Positions 1 through 13,690 of a stretch of DNA of 64,000 nt are shown here, one piece after another. How positions within the stretch are numbered: the first letter of the stretch is position 1; the number at the start of each line of letters is the position of its first letter. Under the pieces are notes generated by a model. That model had not been told where the DNA came from. It did no database searches and saw nothing but the letters and a program-made list of their open reading frames with translations. The position numbers and the translations under genes are program-made. This stretch comes from Cedecea neteri (GTDB taxonomy: Bacteria > Pseudomonadota > Gammaproteobacteria > Enterobacterales > Enterobacteriaceae): positions 3,658,001-3,722,000 of the forward strand of contig NZ_CP009451.1 of the NCBI RefSeq assembly GCF_000757825.1, read 5' to 3'.

Positions 1-400
1 CAGAACGATCAACGCCGAAGAAGCCTTGCAGCGCACTGTCATCCAAAGCCATGTCCGTCAGGCCACGCATGTAAAGTACGTAGTCGATGTTTGGATGAGT
101 CGGATTAAGGCGCATGAAGCGATCGATCGCCGCCTGAGCCAGCGGTAAGTCCGCATTTTTGTAGTAGGCGTAGATCAGGTCGAGCTGCACTTGCTGAGAG
201 TACGGGCCGAACGGATAACGGTTATCCAGCGCTTCCAGTTGCGTTATCGCCGCTTTAAAGTTACCGTCCTGCAGCTTTTGCTGGGCAGTCGCATAGATCT
301 CAGAAGGCGGATTATCAGGAACCTCATCCTTGGAACTGGAGCAACCAGCCAAAGCCAGGCTCAACGTGGCCGCTGCCACCAGATATTTCATGCGCGTCAT
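1..400 (-). CDS. bamD: BamD, outer-membrane assembly lipoprotein (N-terminal 133 residues, cut by window edge)
   Basis: BamD is the essential lipoprotein of the BAM complex that inserts beta-barrel proteins into the outer membrane. Reading the minus strand from the ATG at 400 gives a short lipoprotein signal peptide whose lipobox ends LAGC, followed by a TPR-rich mature part. The sequence matches what I recall of E. coli BamD closely (for example the FFGVDRS stretch at the window edge). The gene runs off the left end, so only about half is present. It is divergent from rluD, as in E. coli. Identity is firm; the C-terminal half cannot be judged. Confidence 0.96.
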   Translation of the reverse strand, partial: MTRMKYLVAAATLSLALAGCSSSKDEVPDNPPSEIYATAQQKLQDGNFKAAITQLEALDNRYPFGPYSQQVQLDLIYAYYKNADLPLAQAAIDRFMRLNPTHPNIDYVLYMRGLTDMALDDSALQGFFGVDRS

Positions 401-533
401 GACGTTTGACTTTCCTAAGTAATTTTATTTCCGGGAGAGTTCGTGTTCCAGCTCCCGATAAAGACCAGCTACAATAGCACATTATATTAAACGGCATTGC
501 CGTAAAACCCAACGTTAACGAAAGAAGCTGTCT

Positions 534-1514
534 ATGGCACAACTAGTACAACTCACCGAAACGGTGTCCGATTCACAACTGGGTCAACGCTTAGATCAGG
601 CATTGGCCGAATTGTTCCCGGATTATTCGCGTTCGCGCATAAAAGAATGGATTCTTGACCAGAAAGTCACGGTCAACGGCGTTGTCTGGGACAAGCCGAA
701 AGAGAAAGTGTTGGGTGGCGAACTCGTTGCTATCAATGCAGAAATTGAAGAAGAAGCGCGCTGGGAGCCTCAGGACATCCCGTTGAATATCGTTTATGAA
801 GATGAAGATATTCTGGTGATCAATAAGCCGCGTGACCTGGTAGTGCATCCTGGCGCAGGCAACCCGGACGGCACGGTGCTGAATGCGCTTTTGCATTACT
901 ATCCGGCGATTGCGGATGTACCGCGTGCGGGCATCGTCCACCGTCTGGATAAAGACACCACCGGCCTGATGGTCGTGGCGAAAACCGTTCCTGCACAGAC
1001 TCGCCTGGTTGAAGCACTTCAGCTGCGTGAAATTACCCGTGAGTACGAAGCCGTTGCGATTGGTCATATGACCGGCGGCGGTACGGTGGAAGAGCCTATC
1101 AGCCGCCATCCAACCAAACGTACCCACATGTCCGTGCACCCAATGGGAAAACCTGCGGTGACTCATTACCGCATTATGGAACACTTCCGCGTTCATACGC
1201 GTCTGCGTCTGCGTCTGGAAACCGGGCGTACTCACCAGATTCGCGTACACATGGCGCACATCAGCCATCCGCTGGTGGGCGATCAGCTGTACGGTGGCCG
1301 TCCTCGTCCGCCGAAAGGGGCTTCGGAAGAGTTTGTCAGCATACTGCGCAAGTTTGACCGCCAGGCGCTGCATGCCACCATGCTACGTCTTTACCATCCA
1401 GTCAGCGGCATTCTGATGGAATGGAGCGCGCCGATCCCGCAGGATATGGTTGATCTTATCGAAGCCCTGCGCGTCGATACCGAAACCCATAAGGATCAAC
1501 TGGACTGGCTATGA
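534..1514 (+). CDS. rluD: RluD, 23S rRNA pseudouridine synthase (1911/1915/1917)
   Basis: RluD makes the three pseudouridines in helix 69 of 23S rRNA and supports 50S assembly. The 326-residue product equals the E. coli length. It carries an N-terminal S4-like RNA-binding domain (about residues 18-80) and the RluA-family catalytic motif HRLDKDTTG with the nucleophilic Asp at residue 139. RTHQIRVH follows near residue 230. The start is the ATG at 534, preceded by an AAAGAAG-type ribosome site. The gene is divergent from bamD, and its last four bases overlap pgeF (ATGA), which indicates translational coupling. Confidence 0.97.
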   Translation: MAQLVQLTETVSDSQLGQRLDQALAELFPDYSRSRIKEWILDQKVTVNGVVWDKPKEKVLGGELVAINAEIEEEARWEPQDIPLNIVYEDEDILVINKPRDLVVHPGAGNPDGTVLNALLHYYPAIADVPRAGIVHRLDKDTTGLMVVAKTVPAQTRLVEALQLREITREYEAVAIGHMTGGGTVEEPISRHPTKRTHMSVHPMGKPAVTHYRIMEHFRVHTRLRLRLETGRTHQIRVHMAHISHPLVGDQLYGGRPRPPKGASEEFVSILRKFDRQALHATMLRLYHPVSGILMEWSAPIPQDMVDLIEALRVDTETHKDQLDWL

Positions 1515-2242
1515 CCAAAACGATCGTCCCGCAGTGGCCCCTTCCTGAAGGGGTTGCCTCCTGTAGCTCAACCCGTATCGGCGGTGTTAGCGTCGCGCCA
1601 TATGACTCGATGAATCTGGGCGCCCATTGCGGCGATGATTTGGAGCATGTCGAAGAGAACCGCCGGCTGTTTTACACCGCGGCAGGCTTGCCTTCCCGGC
1701 CGGTCTGGCTTGAGCAGGTTCACGGCAAAACGGTGTTGAAGCTGACGGGCGAGCCTTATGCCTCAAAGCGTGCGGATGCTTCTTATAGCAATACGCCGGG
1801 GACGGTTTGTGCGGTGATGACGGCAGATTGTCTGCCGGTACTGTTTTGTAATGAGGCGGGAACCGAGGTTGCCGCAGCACATGCCGGCTGGCGAGGCTTA
1901 TGTGAAGGCGTACTAGAAGAAACAGTTGCCTGTTTCCAGGACGATCCGCAGAACATTCGTGCCTGGCTTGGGCCGGCGATTGGCCCCCTGGCGTTTGAAG
2001 TCGGGCCTGAAGTGCGTGAAGCTTTTATGGCAAAAGACGAGAAAGCGGTGAGCGCTTTTCGTGCCGCCGGTGAAAAGTACTATGCTGATATTTACCAGCT
2101 TGCAAGGCAGCGGCTGGCAAACGTAGGCGTCACGCAGGTGTACGGCGGCGACCGCTGTACCTGGACCGAAAGCGGCGATTTCTTCTCTTACCGCCGCGAC
2201 AGAACCACAGGTCGTATGGCAAGTTTCATCTGGCTGATATAA
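1511..2242 (+). CDS. pgeF: PgeF (YfiH), peptidoglycan editing factor / laccase-domain protein
   Basis: This is a multicopper-polyphenol-oxidase-fold (DUF152) protein. In E. coli PgeF removes misincorporated L-Ser from UDP-MurNAc stem-peptide precursors; related enzymes act on purine nucleosides. The 243-residue product has the family motifs: WLEQVHG, a TADCLPVLF motif, AAAHAGWRG with the metal-binding His, and a C-terminal YRRD segment. Start ATG overlaps the rluD stop by four bases, so the two are almost certainly one operon. Family assignment is firm; physiological substrate is by homology. Confidence 0.94.
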   Translation: MTKTIVPQWPLPEGVASCSSTRIGGVSVAPYDSMNLGAHCGDDLEHVEENRRLFYTAAGLPSRPVWLEQVHGKTVLKLTGEPYASKRADASYSNTPGTVCAVMTADCLPVLFCNEAGTEVAAAHAGWRGLCEGVLEETVACFQDDPQNIRAWLGPAIGPLAFEVGPEVREAFMAKDEKAVSAFRAAGEKYYADIYQLARQRLANVGVTQVYGGDRCTWTESGDFFSYRRDRTTGRMASFIWLI

Positions 2243-2304
2243 CCTATCGAATCAAGACGATCCAGTGCGTGTCGCTCGCGCTTCATATATTTCAGGTCAT
2301 TAAC

Positions 2305-2334
2305 CTTGAATAATTGAGGGATGACCTCATTTAA
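2305..2334 (+). promoter_or_regulatory. sigma-32 heat-shock promoter of clpB
   Basis: A -35 element CTTGAA (2305-2310) and a -10 element CCTCATTTAA (2325-2334) are separated by 14 bp, matching the sigma-32 consensus (CTTGAA, 13-15 bp, CCCCAT-T). It lies about 40 bp upstream of clpB, and the clpB promoter of E. coli reads almost the same. Confidence 0.85.
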
Positions 2335-2372
2335 TCTCCAGTAGCAAATTTGACCTGTTTATGGGAGGAGTT

Positions 2373-4946
2373 ATGCGTCTGGATCGTCTTACCAATAAAT
2401 TCCAGCTTGCTCTCGCCGATGCCCAATCTCTTGCGCTTGGGCACGACAATCAATTCATCGAACCTCTTCATCTGATGAGCGCTCTGCTCAATCAGGAAGG
2501 AGGATCCGTGCGTCCGTTACTGACCTCTGCGGGGGTGAACGCGGGCAAACTACGTACCGACATTGAGCAGGCCCTAAGCCGTTTGCCGCAGGTGGAAGGC
2601 ACCGGCGGTGACGTTCAGCCTTCTCAGGACCTGGTGCGTGTATTAAACCTGTGCGACAAGCTGGCACAAAAACGGAACGATAACTTTATTTCGTCAGAAC
2701 TCTTTGTTCTGGCGGTGCTTGACTCACGCGGCACTCTGACTGACCTGCTGAAAGCAGCGGGCGCAACGCCAGCGAACATAACCGCCGCGATTGAGCAAAT
2801 GCGTGGAGGGGAGAGCGTGAACGATCAGGGTGCCGAAGACCAACGTCAGGCATTAAAGAAATACACCGTCGATTTAACCGAACGGGCTGAGCAAGGCAAA
2901 CTGGATCCGGTCATCGGCCGTGATGAAGAAATTCGTCGTACCATCCAGGTACTGCAGCGCCGTACCAAAAACAACCCGGTGCTGATTGGTGAACCGGGCG
3001 TTGGTAAAACGGCCATCGTTGAAGGGCTTGCGCAGCGCATCATCAATGGTGAAGTGCCTGAAGGCTTAAAAGGCCGTCGGGTTCTCGCGCTTGATATGGG
3101 CTCGCTGGTGGCTGGGGCTAAATACCGCGGTGAGTTCGAAGAGCGTCTGAAAGGCGTGCTGAACGATCTCTCTAAGCAGGAAGGTAACGTCATTCTGTTT
3201 ATTGATGAGCTGCATACTATGGTTGGTGCTGGTAAAGCAGACGGCGCAATGGATGCCGGGAATATGCTCAAGCCGGCGCTTGCTCGTGGTGAACTTCACT
3301 GCGTTGGCGCGACCACGCTCGATGAATATCGCCAATATATAGAGAAGGATGCTGCGCTCGAACGACGCTTCCAAAAAGTTTTCGTGGCGGAGCCTACTGT
3401 AGAAGACACCATTGCGATTCTACGTGGGCTGAAAGAACGCTATGAGCTGCATCACCATGTACAAATTACCGATCCGGCAATTGTGGCGGCAGCCACGCTG
3501 TCTCATCGCTATATTGCCGATCGTCAACTGCCGGATAAGGCCATCGACCTTATTGATGAAGCCGCATCCAGCATTCGTATGCAGATAGATTCCAAGCCGG
3601 AAGAGCTGGACCGTCTCGATCGCCGCATTATCCAGCTCAAGCTGGAGCAGCAGGCGCTGAAGAAAGAGTCTGATGAAGCCAGTCAGAAACGACTCAGCAT
3701 GCTGAATGAAGAACTGGAAGATAAAGAACGCCAGTACTCTGAGCTCGAAGAAGAGTGGAAGGCGGAGAAAGCCTCTCTGTCAGGTACGCAGACCATTAAG
3801 GCTGAACTTGAGCAGGCGAAGATTGCGATTGAGCAGGCTCGACGCGTGGGCGATCTTGGGCGTATGTCCGAGCTGCAGTACGGTAAAATCCCTGAGCTGG
3901 AGAAACAGCTGGCCGCGGCGACCCAAAGTGAAGGGAAAACCATGCGCCTGTTGCGTAATAAAGTGACGGATGCAGAAATCGCCGAAGTCCTGGCGCGCTG
4001 GACCGGGATCCCGGTTGCCCGAATGCTGGAAGGCGAGCGCGACAAGCTATTACGTATGGAAAAAGATCTTCATCAGCGTGTGATTGGCCAGGATGAAGCC
4101 GTCGAAGCGGTATCCAACGCTATTCGCCGTAGCCGCGCAGGGCTATCGGACCCGAATCGCCCAATCGGTTCGTTCCTGTTCCTGGGGCCAACCGGGGTAG
4201 GTAAGACCGAGCTGTGCAAAGCGTTGGCGAACTTTATGTTCGACAGCGACGATGCGATGGTGCGGATCGATATGTCTGAGTTTATGGAGAAACACTCCGT
4301 ATCGCGGCTGGTGGGTGCGCCTCCGGGCTATGTGGGTTATGAAGAGGGCGGTTATCTGACGGAAGCGGTACGTCGCCGTCCTTATTCGGTGATTCTGCTG
4401 GATGAGGTCGAGAAAGCACATCCGGATGTGTTTAACATCCTGTTGCAGGTGCTGGACGATGGTCGCCTGACCGATGGTCAGGGCAGAACCGTTGATTTCC
4501 GTAATACGGTTGTCATTATGACTTCAAACCTCGGTTCCGATCTCATTCAGGAACGCTTTGGTGCGCTCGACTATGGTCATATGAAAGATTTGGTGCTGGG
4601 TGTCGTTAGCCAAAGCTTCCGGCCGGAGTTCATTAACCGTATAGATGAAGTCGTGGTGTTCCATCCGCTGGGTGAGCGTCATATTGCTTCTATTGCGCAG
4701 ATTCAGCTGCAGCGGTTGTACAAACGTCTGGAAGAGCGTGGCTATGGCGTGAGCATCTCTGATGAAGCGCTGAAACTGATAAGTGAGAATGGCTATGACC
4801 CTGTTTACGGAGCACGTCCGCTGAAACGAGCTATCCAGCAGCAAATTGAGAACCCACTGGCTCAGCAAATCCTTTCCGGAGAGCTGATTCCTGGGAAAAC
4901 TATTCGGCTGGAAGTAAAAGACGATCGCATTGTGGCAGTACAGTAA
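2373..4946 (+). CDS. clpB: ClpB, ATP-dependent disaggregase
   Basis: ClpB is the hexameric AAA+ chaperone that threads aggregated proteins through its pore together with DnaK. From the ATG at 2373 the product has 857 residues, the E. coli length; an in-frame ATG at 2361 exists but GGGAGGAG between the two serves the downstream start. Order: N domain (1-145), AAA-1 with GEPGVGKT near residue 205, coiled-coil M domain (about 410-520), AAA-2 with GPTGVGKT near 605, and C-terminal D2 domain. A GTG at 2817 (Val149) is the known internal start giving the short ClpB isoform. A sigma-32 promoter lies upstream and a strong terminator follows. Confidence 0.98.
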   Translation: MRLDRLTNKFQLALADAQSLALGHDNQFIEPLHLMSALLNQEGGSVRPLLTSAGVNAGKLRTDIEQALSRLPQVEGTGGDVQPSQDLVRVLNLCDKLAQKRNDNFISSELFVLAVLDSRGTLTDLLKAAGATPANITAAIEQMRGGESVNDQGAEDQRQALKKYTVDLTERAEQGKLDPVIGRDEEIRRTIQVLQRRTKNNPVLIGEPGVGKTAIVEGLAQRIINGEVPEGLKGRRVLALDMGSLVAGAKYRGEFEERLKGVLNDLSKQEGNVILFIDELHTMVGAGKADGAMDAGNMLKPALARGELHCVGATTLDEYRQYIEKDAALERRFQKVFVAEPTVEDTIAILRGLKERYELHHHVQITDPAIVAAATLSHRYIADRQLPDKAIDLIDEAASSIRMQIDSKPEELDRLDRRIIQLKLEQQALKKESDEASQKRLSMLNEELEDKERQYSELEEEWKAEKASLSGTQTIKAELEQAKIAIEQARRVGDLGRMSELQYGKIPELEKQLAAATQSEGKTMRLLRNKVTDAEIAEVLARWTGIPVARMLEGERDKLLRMEKDLHQRVIGQDEAVEAVSNAIRRSRAGLSDPNRPIGSFLFLGPTGVGKTELCKALANFMFDSDDAMVRIDMSEFMEKHSVSRLVGAPPGYVGYEEGGYLTEAVRRRPYSVILLDEVEKAHPDVFNILLQVLDDGRLTDGQGRTVDFRNTVVIMTSNLGSDLIQERFGALDYGHMKDLVLGVVSQSFRPEFINRIDEVVVFHPLGERHIASIAQIQLQRLYKRLEERGYGVSISDEALKLISENGYDPVYGARPLKRAIQQQIENPLAQQILSGELIPGKTIRLEVKDDRIVAVQ

Positions 4947-4960
4947 GTCACACAACGTAA

Positions 4961-4987
4961 AAAACGAGCCCTTTTGGGCTCGTTTTT
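4961..4987 (+). terminator. intrinsic terminator of clpB
   Basis: AAACGAGCCC, loop TTTT, then GGGCTCGTTT followed by T residues forms a perfect stem 15 bases after the clpB stop codon. It separates clpB from the rRNA operon promoters. Confidence 0.92.
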
Positions 4988-5070
4988 GTTTGTAAAATAA
5001 CCATTCCTGGCCAGGATTTATACTCTTAGCCTGGAAAGTGAGCGGTCGGCAATTATTTTGTATTTTATAC

Positions 5071-5098
5071 TTGTCAGGCTCTGAGAACTCCCTATAAT
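5071..5098 (+). promoter_or_regulatory. rRNA operon promoter P1
   Basis: TTGTCA (5071-5076) and TATAAT (5093-5098) with a 16-bp spacer, followed by a GC-rich discriminator, give a start near 5106. An AT-rich stretch at about 5050-5070 just upstream fits an UP element. The sequence is nearly the E. coli rrn P1 promoter, which is stimulated by Fis and inhibited by ppGpp/DksA. Confidence 0.92.
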
Positions 5099-5180
5099 GC
5101 GCCTCCACTGACACGGCAAAGCGGCTTCGAAAGCGGCTTAACAACCCGGTAGTCAGTCAGACGAAAGCGAAAATAAACGC

Positions 5181-5208
5181 TTGACTCTGAAAGAGGAAAG
5201 CGTAATAT
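5181..5208 (+). promoter_or_regulatory. rRNA operon promoter P2
   Basis: TTGACT (5181-5186) and TAATAT (5203-5208), 16 bp apart, lie 110 bp downstream of P1, the standard P1-P2 spacing of enterobacterial rrn operons. Confidence 0.88.
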
Positions 5209-5247
5209 ACGCCACCTCGAGTTAGCAAGCGAAAGCGCGTAACTCAC

Positions 5248-5286
5248 TGCTCTTTAACAATTTATCAGACAATCTGTGTGGGCACT
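5248..5286 (+). promoter_or_regulatory. rrn leader: boxA antiterminator and 5' half of pre-16S processing stem
   Basis: TGCTCTTTAACA at 5248-5259 is the rrn boxA bound by NusB/NusE. Bases 5263-5286 are complementary to 6955-6978 beyond the 16S gene, forming the long stem cut by RNase III to release pre-16S RNA. Confidence 0.88.
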
Positions 5287-5393
5287 CGCAGGATTGATAT
5301 CTCAGCATCTTCGGATGCAACAAAATATCAAGTCTTGAAGAGTGACTACTGATTTTATAAACAGTTTTAATTCTTTGAGCATCAAACACTTTT

Positions 5394-6933
<1,540 letters not shown>

Positions 6934-7018
6934 CCTAAAAGATACAACCCGCGTAGTGCTCACACAGATTGTCTGATAGATGTAGAGAAGCAAGGCGTCT
7001 TGCGATTGAGACTTCAGT

Positions 7019-7094
7019 GTCCCCTTCGTCTAGAGGCCCAGGACACCGCCCTTTCACGGCGGTAACAGGGGTTCGAATCCCCTAGGGGACGCCA
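7019..7094 (+). tRNA. gltW: tRNA-Glu (anticodon TTC)
   Basis: A 76-nt cloverleaf with encoded CCA lies in the 16S-23S spacer. The anticodon TTC is at 7053-7055, in loop CTTTCAC between stems CCGCC and GGCGG. The T-loop GGTTCGAATCC is intact. The same tRNA sits in E. coli rrnG, rrnB, rrnC and rrnE. The gene number is assigned by position only. Confidence 0.98.
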
Positions 7095-7169
7095 CTTGCT
7101 GGTATGTAAGTGAAAGTTGCGTGCCGTTATATCTCAAAACTGACTTGAAAGAGTCATGTTTGAGATATT

Positions 7170-7181
7170 TGCTCTTTAACA
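7170..7181 (+). promoter_or_regulatory. spacer boxA antiterminator upstream of 23S
   Basis: TGCTCTTTAACA repeats the leader boxA exactly, in the usual place between the spacer tRNA and the 23S gene. Confidence 0.85.
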
Positions 7182-7315
7182 ATCCGGAACAAGCTGAAAA
7201 TTGAAACGACATGTCGTCTCATTCCTCCGTAATAAGGGATGGGGTTAAGACATGTTCGAGTCTCTCAAATTTTCGCAACAGCGATGGTGTCTCACGAGAC
7301 ATCTTCGGGTTGTGA

Positions 7316-10224
<2,909 letters not shown>

Positions 10225-10332
10225 ACAACACCGAAGGTGTTTTGAGAGAATTTAAAGAGAAGAGTAAATTTTCAGCTTAGTTCAGGATTAGATTGATGGT
10301 TATGCGGATGCATAACGGTCAATAACAGAATT

Positions 10333-10452
10333 TGCCTGGCGGCCGTAGCGCGGTGGTCCCACCTGACCCCATGCCGAACTCAGAAGTGAAACGCCGTAGC
10401 GCCGATGGTAGTGTGGGGTCTCCCCATGCGAGAGTAGGGAACTGCCAGGCAT
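10333..10452 (+). rRNA. rrfG: 5S ribosomal RNA
   Basis: A 120-nt gene from TGCCTGGCGGCC to CTGCCAGGCAT, whose two ends pair with each other. It is the last gene of the operon; no distal tRNA follows. Confidence 0.98.
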
Positions 10453-10457
10453 CAAAT

Positions 10458-10498
10458 AAAACGAAAGGCTCAGTCGAAAGACTGGGCCTTTCGTTTTA
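10458..10498 (+). terminator. rrn terminator T1
   Basis: AAAACGAAAGGCTCAGTC, loop GAAA, GACTGGGCCTTTCGTTTT is the classic rrnB T1-type hairpin directly after 5S. Confidence 0.95.
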
Positions 10499-10695
10499 TC
10501 TGTTGTTTGTCGGGGAGCGCTCTCCTGAGTAGGACAAAATCGTCGGGAACGATTTTGAACGCCGCCTGCGGCGGCCCCGGAGGGGTGAGTATCAGGATGA
10601 TACGAATACTAAGTCGGGAACGATTTTGCACAGCCGGAGGCTGCCCGCAGGGTGACGGGCAGGACAGCCCGGCATACAACTGCCAGGCATCAAAT

Positions 10696-10738
10696 AAAAC
10701 AAAAAACCTCAGCCTGACGGCTGGGGTTTTTTGTTTTT
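10696..10738 (+). terminator. rrn terminator T2 preceded by a duplicated 5S tail
   Basis: A second hairpin (CCTCAGCC / GGCTGGGG) with a run of T lies about 240 bp after T1. It is preceded at 10678-10700 by an exact 23-base copy of the 5S 3' end plus T1 upstream sequence (10440-10462). The stretch between also holds a 16-base repeat, GTCGGGAACGATTTTG, at 10542 and 10613. This is the rrnB T1-T2 arrangement with extra duplicated filler. Confidence 0.85.
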
Positions 10739-10887
10739 CCAGTAGTAACAATTTGCGAAAAGCTTAGCCTGCTCACAAAAAACACTGTAACAACTGCGCA
10801 ACAAGAAACTTCACCTCACGAATTTTGTTTCTCCTGCTTTACTGGATCCTGGGTTATTACGCTCGTTCAGGAAGACAGGAAAATATA

Positions 10888-12186
10888 ATGACTGAATCAA
10901 CAAGTGAAGAGAGTATTGCGCTAACGGCTGCGGATACCCGTCGTCGCGTCTGGGCCATTGTCGGCGCCTCATCAGGGAATCTGGTTGAGTGGTTTGATTT
11001 TTATGTTTACTCATTCTGCTCGCTCTATTTCGCACACATCTTTTTCCCTACGGGAAATACTACTACCCAACTGTTGCAAACGGCTGGGGTCTTTGCCGCT
11101 GGTTTTCTGATGCGGCCGATTGGCGGCTGGCTGTTTGGCTATATCGCTGACAAACATGGACGTAAAAACTCCATGCTGATCTCCGTCTGCATGATGTGTT
11201 TTGGATCGTTGGTAATTGCCTGCCTGCCAGGATACGCCACTATCGGTACATGGGCTCCTGCGTTATTACTTCTGGCTCGCTTGTTTCAGGGCTTATCTGT
11301 GGGAGGAGAGTATGGAACCAGCGCGACATACATGAGTGAGGTGGCGGTTGAAGGCCGTAAAGGATTTTACGCCTCATTCCAGTATGTGACGCTCATTGGT
11401 GGGCAGCTTACTGCATTGCTGGTTGTGGTTATCCTGCAGCAAGTGCTGAGCGATGAGGATTTACGAAGCTGGGGATGGCGGATCCCATTCGCGATTGGCG
11501 CCGTACTGGCCATTGTTGCCCTTTATCTTCGTCGTTCGCTGGATGAAACGTCAGATAAAGCGACTCGTGCGCACAAAGATGCCGGAACGCTATCCGGGCT
11601 ATGGAAGAACCGTAAAGCGTTCATTATGGTGCTCGGCTTTACTGCCGGCGGGTCCCTGGCTTTTTATACTTTCACCACTTATATGCAGAAGTACCTGGTA
11701 AATACGGCGGGGATGCATGCCAATACGGCCAGCGCGCTGATGACCTTTGCTCTGTTTATTTTCATGGTGATCCAGCCGTTCTTCGGCGCGCTATCGGATA
11801 AAATCGGACGGCGTAGCTCAATGCTATGTTTTGGCGGGTTAGCGGCGGTGCTGACTGTGCCTATCTTGACGGCTTTGCAAAATGTTAGCTCGCCGTATGC
11901 AGCCTTTGCACTGGTGATGGCGGCGATGATCATTGTCAGCTTTTACACTTCAATTAGCGGCATTCTGAAGGCTGAAATGTTCCCACCAGAAGTCCGTGCC
12001 CTGGGCGTTGGGCTCTCCTATGCGGTTGCTAATGCTCTGTTTGGCGGCTCTGCGGAATATGTCGCTCTGTCACTAAAATCGATCGGCAGTGAAACTATCT
12101 TCTTCTGGTATGTTTCCGGGATGGGGGCGCTGGCGTTTGTGGTTTCTTTGCTGCTGCACCGCAAAGGAAAAGGCATCAAACTCTAG
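10888..12186 (+). CDS. kgtP: KgtP, alpha-ketoglutarate:H+ symporter
   Basis: A 432-residue major-facilitator permease with about twelve membrane segments that imports 2-oxoglutarate with protons. The metabolite:H+ symporter signature is present: [13 protein letters not shown] near the N-terminus, then [14 protein letters not shown] in the loop between helices 2 and 3 and [12 protein letters not shown] in helix 4. The ATG at 10888 is chosen because it matches the E. coli N-terminus ([16 protein letters not shown]) and has ACAGGA upstream. The open frame extends 63 bases further upstream without a counterpart. It converges on pssA with a shared terminator. Confidence 0.95.
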   Translation: MTESTSEESIALTAADTRRRVWAIVGASSGNLVEWFDFYVYSFCSLYFAHIFFPTGNTTTQLLQTAGVFAAGFLMRPIGGWLFGYIADKHGRKNSMLISVCMMCFGSLVIACLPGYATIGTWAPALLLLARLFQGLSVGGEYGTSATYMSEVAVEGRKGFYASFQYVTLIGGQLTALLVVVILQQVLSDEDLRSWGWRIPFAIGAVLAIVALYLRRSLDETSDKATRAHKDAGTLSGLWKNRKAFIMVLGFTAGGSLAFYTFTTYMQKYLVNTAGMHANTASALMTFALFIFMVIQPFFGALSDKIGRRSSMLCFGGLAAVLTVPILTALQNVSSPYAAFALVMAAMIIVSFYTSISGILKAEMFPPEVRALGVGLSYAVANALFGGSAEYVALSLKSIGSETIFFWYVSGMGALAFVVSLLLHRKGKGIKL

Positions 12187-12193
12187 AAAGAAA

Positions 12194-12214
12194 AAGCCCT
12201 GCAGTGCAGGGCTT
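12194..12214. terminator. bidirectional terminator between kgtP and pssA
   Basis: AAGCCCTGC, loop AGT, GCAGGGCTT forms a perfect 9-bp stem between the two convergent stop codons, with A-rich sequence on the kgtP side. Confidence 0.85.
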
Positions 12215-12220
12215 AAACAT

Positions 12221-13576
12221 TTAAAGAATGCGGCTTATCAATCGGTCGATACGGATACGACGCAGGCGGCGAATCAGCTTACGAACTTTCACCGGATATT
12301 CGGCGATGCTTTGCAGATCGCGATAATGTTGAACGACCGTCGTATGGGTGCGGATAAGCTCCAGCTCTTTGGTACGAATGCCTTCCAGCTCTCTTTTCGG
12401 ATCGTGGATCAGCAGGGCATTCTCCAGGTCCAGACGCCAGGCGCGCGGGTTAAGGTTATTCCCGGTCAGCAGCATCCACTCGTTGTCCACCCACATTCCT
12501 TTCAGGTGATAGCTGTTATCCCCGTCTTTCCACAAACGCACAATCAGTTGCCCGGTATTCACATAATACTGCAGGCGGCTAAGGAAGCGGCGCAGGTTAA
12601 TCTCGTAGAGGTAAGGCAGGGCACCGATAATCTTAAACGGCTGATCTTCGGGAATATAGAAATCGTTGGCCGTTTTGTCGCCAACGATAATCTCAACCTG
12701 TTTGCCATCTCGCAGTAGCTGAATGATATTACGCACCAGCACCGCAGGCAGGTTGAAATACGGCGTGCAGATAGTGAGCTTTTGCTCGGCACACGGCATA
12801 AGATGGAAGATGGTTTTATTCAGCAGGCTGGATTTCCCCAGCCCAACCAGCGGCGTAACCGACAGCTGATCGTTGTCCGCATCACCCTGGAAGATAAAGC
12901 TGGCATCCCGTAGCTCCTGACGGAACAGGCGAATGTCGTTTTTGATTTCCGGGCTTTTTGGGCGTTCGGCGACGTCCAGGCGATGAACTGCCCTGCCATT
13001 CACCAGATTCTGGTTCACCCAACCATACATAATGTCCGCTAACGAGCGATTGCGGATGACCTGATAGCGGTCATAACGATACTTATCATGCTGATGCAGA
13101 TAGACATCATTGAGGCTGGCACCGCTGTAGAAAACGCTGTCATCAATGATAAAACCTTTGAAATGCAACACGCCAAGCGCTTCGCGAGTATTGACGGGAA
13201 CGCCGTAGACCGGAATATTTACATCCGGAAACAGCTCTGCCATGCGGTGATACCAGTCCGCATTGGTGTTGGTTGCGGCAACACCAATACGTCCGCGCTG
13301 AGCACGGTGCCAGTCAACCAGCACGGTAACTTCCAGGTTCGGCCGCTGTTGTTTAGCCTGATAAAGCGCGGACAGGATCCCATTGCCGCCGTCATCCTGC
13401 TCAAGATACAGCGCAATGATGCAGATGCGCTGCGTCGCGCCCGCTATTTTTTTCAGCAGCGTTTCGCGGAAGTCCGCAGGGGAGAACAGGGTTTCTACAT
13501 CATCAACTGATTGAGAAAGCTTCGGTAACTGGGCAAGGTGTTGTTGATGTTTATTACGTTTAAATTTAGACAACAT
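12221..13576 (-). CDS. pssA: PssA, CDP-diacylglycerol-serine O-phosphatidyltransferase
   Basis: PssA makes phosphatidylserine from CDP-diacylglycerol and serine, the first step to phosphatidylethanolamine. It is the peripheral, phospholipase-D-type enzyme, with two HKD motifs: HFKGFIIDD near residue 138 and HLKGMWVDN near 357. The 451-residue product equals E. coli from the ATG at 13576; a GTG just before it would add one residue. The C-terminus is strongly basic (RKLIRRLRRIRIDRLISRIL), suited to membrane contact. The upstream 115 bases to patZ hold nothing recognisable. Confidence 0.96.
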   Translation of the reverse strand: MLSKFKRNKHQQHLAQLPKLSQSVDDVETLFSPADFRETLLKKIAGATQRICIIALYLEQDDGGNGILSALYQAKQQRPNLEVTVLVDWHRAQRGRIGVAATNTNADWYHRMAELFPDVNIPVYGVPVNTREALGVLHFKGFIIDDSVFYSGASLNDVYLHQHDKYRYDRYQVIRNRSLADIMYGWVNQNLVNGRAVHRLDVAERPKSPEIKNDIRLFRQELRDASFIFQGDADNDQLSVTPLVGLGKSSLLNKTIFHLMPCAEQKLTICTPYFNLPAVLVRNIIQLLRDGKQVEIIVGDKTANDFYIPEDQPFKIIGALPYLYEINLRRFLSRLQYYVNTGQLIVRLWKDGDNSYHLKGMWVDNEWMLLTGNNLNPRAWRLDLENALLIHDPKRELEGIRTKELELIRTHTTVVQHYRDLQSIAEYPVKVRKLIRRLRRIRIDRLISRIL

Positions 13577-13690
13577 CACAGTGCTTATCTTCTCTTTTCA
13601 TTGGATGGCCTTCTGCAAAATCCAGACGTCAGAACCTGCTGATAATACCACTACTGCCACGCAAAGTGAGTATGTTTTCCAGTACCTTAC

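Noticed and set aside
591..1373. 260-codon minus-strand frame inside rluD
   Set aside because: Shadow of a conserved gene; no family features.
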